Below, in pieces: positions 61,785 through 64,000 of a stretch of DNA of 64,000 bases (positions are counted from its first letter, which is position 1; each line of letters starts with the position of its first letter). The stretch lies in the NCBI GenBank assembly GCA_935421135.1, contig OW285191.1, forward strand, positions 8,503,504 to 8,567,503, in the 5' to 3' direction. A program made the position numbers and the translations under genes. This DNA comes from Bugulina stolonifera. Lineage: Eukaryota; Bryozoa; Gymnolaemata; Cheilostomatida; Bugulidae. The notes under the pieces were generated by a model that had not been told where the DNA came from, did not search any database, and saw only the letters and a list, made by a program, of their open reading frames with translations.

Positions 61785-62592
61785 TGTGATGGTACAGGAC
61801 ATTTGTATACGACTCCAACTCCCGGACGAAGCTCCACCGCACCCTAAGTGCCTAGTAGTTGTTACAGCGCTACTCACCTGACACTAACATTCTCACAATT
61901 AGTGCTCGTATACTTACCCTTAACTGCATTGCATGTTCAAAGTACTTAATTACCGTCTATATATATATGTCTCCATGTGTTTATGCTCATTCCTTATTCA
62001 TGTATCTTACTATATGTTGTTATACATAGTCACATGAATGTTTCTAAGTCTTTTAATGCCTTTTATACCCATGTACAGAGGCCCGACCTCTCAGAATCCA
62101 TTGATATTCATTTTGTACATGAATTGGACCATTATAAGCAACTTTTGTAGAACCCGACCTATTTTGGGTCGGCCGTCGGGCTTCCGGCGGCCATCTTGTT
62201 GCGCAACTTCCGGACGACCACACGTCGTCTTTTCCCGACGTCATGTCGGCCGGAAGTCCTTATACTATATAAAGGGCACTGTTTTACTGTTCATTGTCTC
62301 AGTCTACGCTTGGCTTTCAATAAAGACACATCTATACTTGATACAGGGACTTTCTCTTCCTTTTACTAGGTCATTCGCTTTGCGAACCGCCTACTAGGTT
62401 GAATTACTCTCTTTCACTGTATAGTCTGAAGGTCGGACTTGAGATCAGATGGGTCGTCTTTGGTAGTATTTGGGCTACTGAGACCGCTCGATCTTTCATG
62501 TAATGCGAAGTCCTATTACCACTCATAGGCACTTCATTTCTGGGTCGATAGTCGTCCAAGGACGACCGCACCAAATCACAGAAACCATTACA
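61785..62592 (+). mobile_element. Solo LTR, 808 bp, near-identical to the 37.8-kb element
   Basis: TGTGATGG to CCATTACA, flanked by GTAT (61781-61784, 62593-62596). The empty site ACAGGTATTAAC is seen at about 37487. Same length as the element LTRs with only a few differences, in opposite orientation. A recent insertion that has since recombined to a solo LTR. Confidence 0.92.
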
Positions 62593-63954
62593 GTATTAAC
62601 TTTTCCCACAATCACCAAGTATTAAATTATACATTATTATCTGAGACTGGTAGACATTTGGTAGAACAAGAGGATGAAAGATTTTACACAGACTCCATAA
62701 CAACAGTATTGTATACTCTATTATATAATAGCTATACTATTACCTGATAACAGACAATAGCATGTTTTAGTTTCTCAGTACACTGGACTCAGTGTAAACT
62801 ATGATCTAATAATTGTATGTAATCTTTGGATTATGTGAATGTCACAAAATAATTATATGTATTTATCATATTAGTGTCCCTCTGAGCAATGAATAAAATA
62901 CTCAAATATCATGTTACTATTTAGTGGTATATTATAGTATATAGTAATACTGTATTTGAGTATTAAATACTACTATAATTATCATGTCCAGCTCTATTTG
63001 TACACTTTTCCTGTGGTATGTACATATTTTCCAATTTACCACAAATTGTAAATCTACGACCTGTCTTAGAGGATGAACAGCGACCAGAGATTTATGACAT
63101 TCTGGAGATGAAGTTGAAAGATTTTTTCACAGACATTGTCACATTGAGCAAATTCTTATTTTAAATAATGAGGAACTTTTTGAATTAGACAAAATTAAAC
63201 AAAATAATGAAAGCAACATAAAATTCCAGTCATGAAATCCTATTGGTTGATAGTTCACTGAGAGGCCAAGAAAGTATCTTTCAAGTTACTTTCTCGGTGT
63301 ATTGTTGCATGCGTAATACCAACTTAGCAATTTTGAAAAAGGCCTGGTAGGATCAGTTTTGACCGAATACAGCTAATGGTTACCTAGCGGTTTTAAAAGA
63401 GGTCTGGTAGGATATGTGTGACAGTTTTGACCGGATACAGTTAACTAGGAAATGGTCTCCCAGAACTCGGTGGAGTCTGAGAGAGCCTCGTAAATATGAC
63501 TTAATTACTGTTCACTAGAAGTATCAAAAGAAGCAGTGGTAAAACAACTCCATAAGCTACTACTCTTATGAATGTTTTACATGCCTAAAATGGAATACAT
63601 TACAGAAAAATTTAATTACATGTACATGCACATAAAATAAAAATGTCCATCTACACATTATGATATATAAAATGAAAATTTCCATCTACACATGATGATG
63701 TCACAGTGTGTATTCTATAGTTAATATATCCATCTACACATGATGATGTCACAATGTGTATTCTATAGTTAATATGTCCATCTACACATGATGATGTCAC
63801 AGTGTGTATTCTCTAGTTAACACAAGTTATTCTCAAAACGGAGGATGAACTATTTTATTTCTAAAAGTTAACATTTTTGTTGTAAAACCTTCAAAAGAAT
63901 TTTTCTGCTCATGTTAGTTTGAGCCTGTTTTCATTTTATAAAGTTATAATATTT

Positions 63955-64000
63955 TGGGGTGGTTAGGGTTTTGGCCATTCTTTTCTTTCTTTCTTTTTAC
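63955..64000 (-). mobile_element. Truncated SINE relic (unit 4), cut by the window end
   Basis: Matches the relic at 44245 (GGTTAGGGTTTTGGCCATTC then TTTC repeats). Confidence 0.55.

Larger units (their letters stand above)
57380..64000 (+). repeat. Tandem paralogous unit 4, truncated by the window end
   Basis: Starts GGTGGTAATGTGACA (57382) nearly identical to the start of unit 2. Shared with unit 2: foldback MITE (58732), the CTG array (about 60030), the truncated SINE (63955). Its promoter and hairpin array would lie beyond 64000. Confidence 0.8.

Overview
The window is AT-rich animal DNA with spliced genes, TATA promoters, a metazoan golgin, LTR and TA-target transposons, solo LTRs and many tandem repeats. 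I read it as an invertebrate metazoan, and a sponge is my best guess (inference; no taxon-specific marker was checked). Conventional protein-coding content is low.

Layout. (1) 1-10.9 kb: a locally duplicated region with a small single-exon gene (1685-1996, +, 103 aa) behind a TATA box, three decayed relatives (about 3565, 7785 and 8200), a recurrent 36-bp palindrome, and three solo LTRs. (2) 12.3-25.0 kb, minus strand: a complete golgin-84 (GOLGA5) gene. I could join 15 coding exons with consistent splice sites and phases into 721 codons (the human protein has 731 residues), ending in a C-terminal membrane anchor; a non-coding first exon near 24.98-25.04 kb is likely. One of its introns is almost entirely a 3.7-kb minisatellite of about 124 copies of a 30-bp unit. 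(3) 25-27.2 kb: intergenic, nothing recognised except a near-perfect palindrome. (4) 27.2-64 kb: four tandem paralogous units (about 7-9 kb without insertions, the last cut by the window end). Three complete units each carry a conserved TATA promoter, a short leader exon with a GTAAGT donor, and then an array of 60-nt hairpins with about 21-bp stems (4, 9 and 14 clear hairpins). Units 1 and 3 resemble each other, as do units 2 and 4, so an ancestral pair was probably duplicated as one block.

The units have been hit by mobile elements whose empty sites can be read in sister units: a young gag-pro LTR element (37830-43499, identical-looking 808-bp LTRs, tRNA-Leu primer site, no reverse transcriptase or integrase), several solo LTRs with 4-bp target duplications, two TA-target DNA elements (one with a relic helix-turn-helix ORF), foldback MITEs and a tRNA-promoter SINE with long inverted arms.

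The most interesting candidate system is the set of hairpin arrays. The stems differ between hairpins yet stay paired, as expected for a miRNA-like cluster. The array promoters share TATA spacing and a leader motif (GATCTTNCACAGAGAGCA) with the small protein gene at 1685, which suggests one promoter/leader lineage drives both a peptide family and hairpin transcripts. All functional statements about the arrays are inference.
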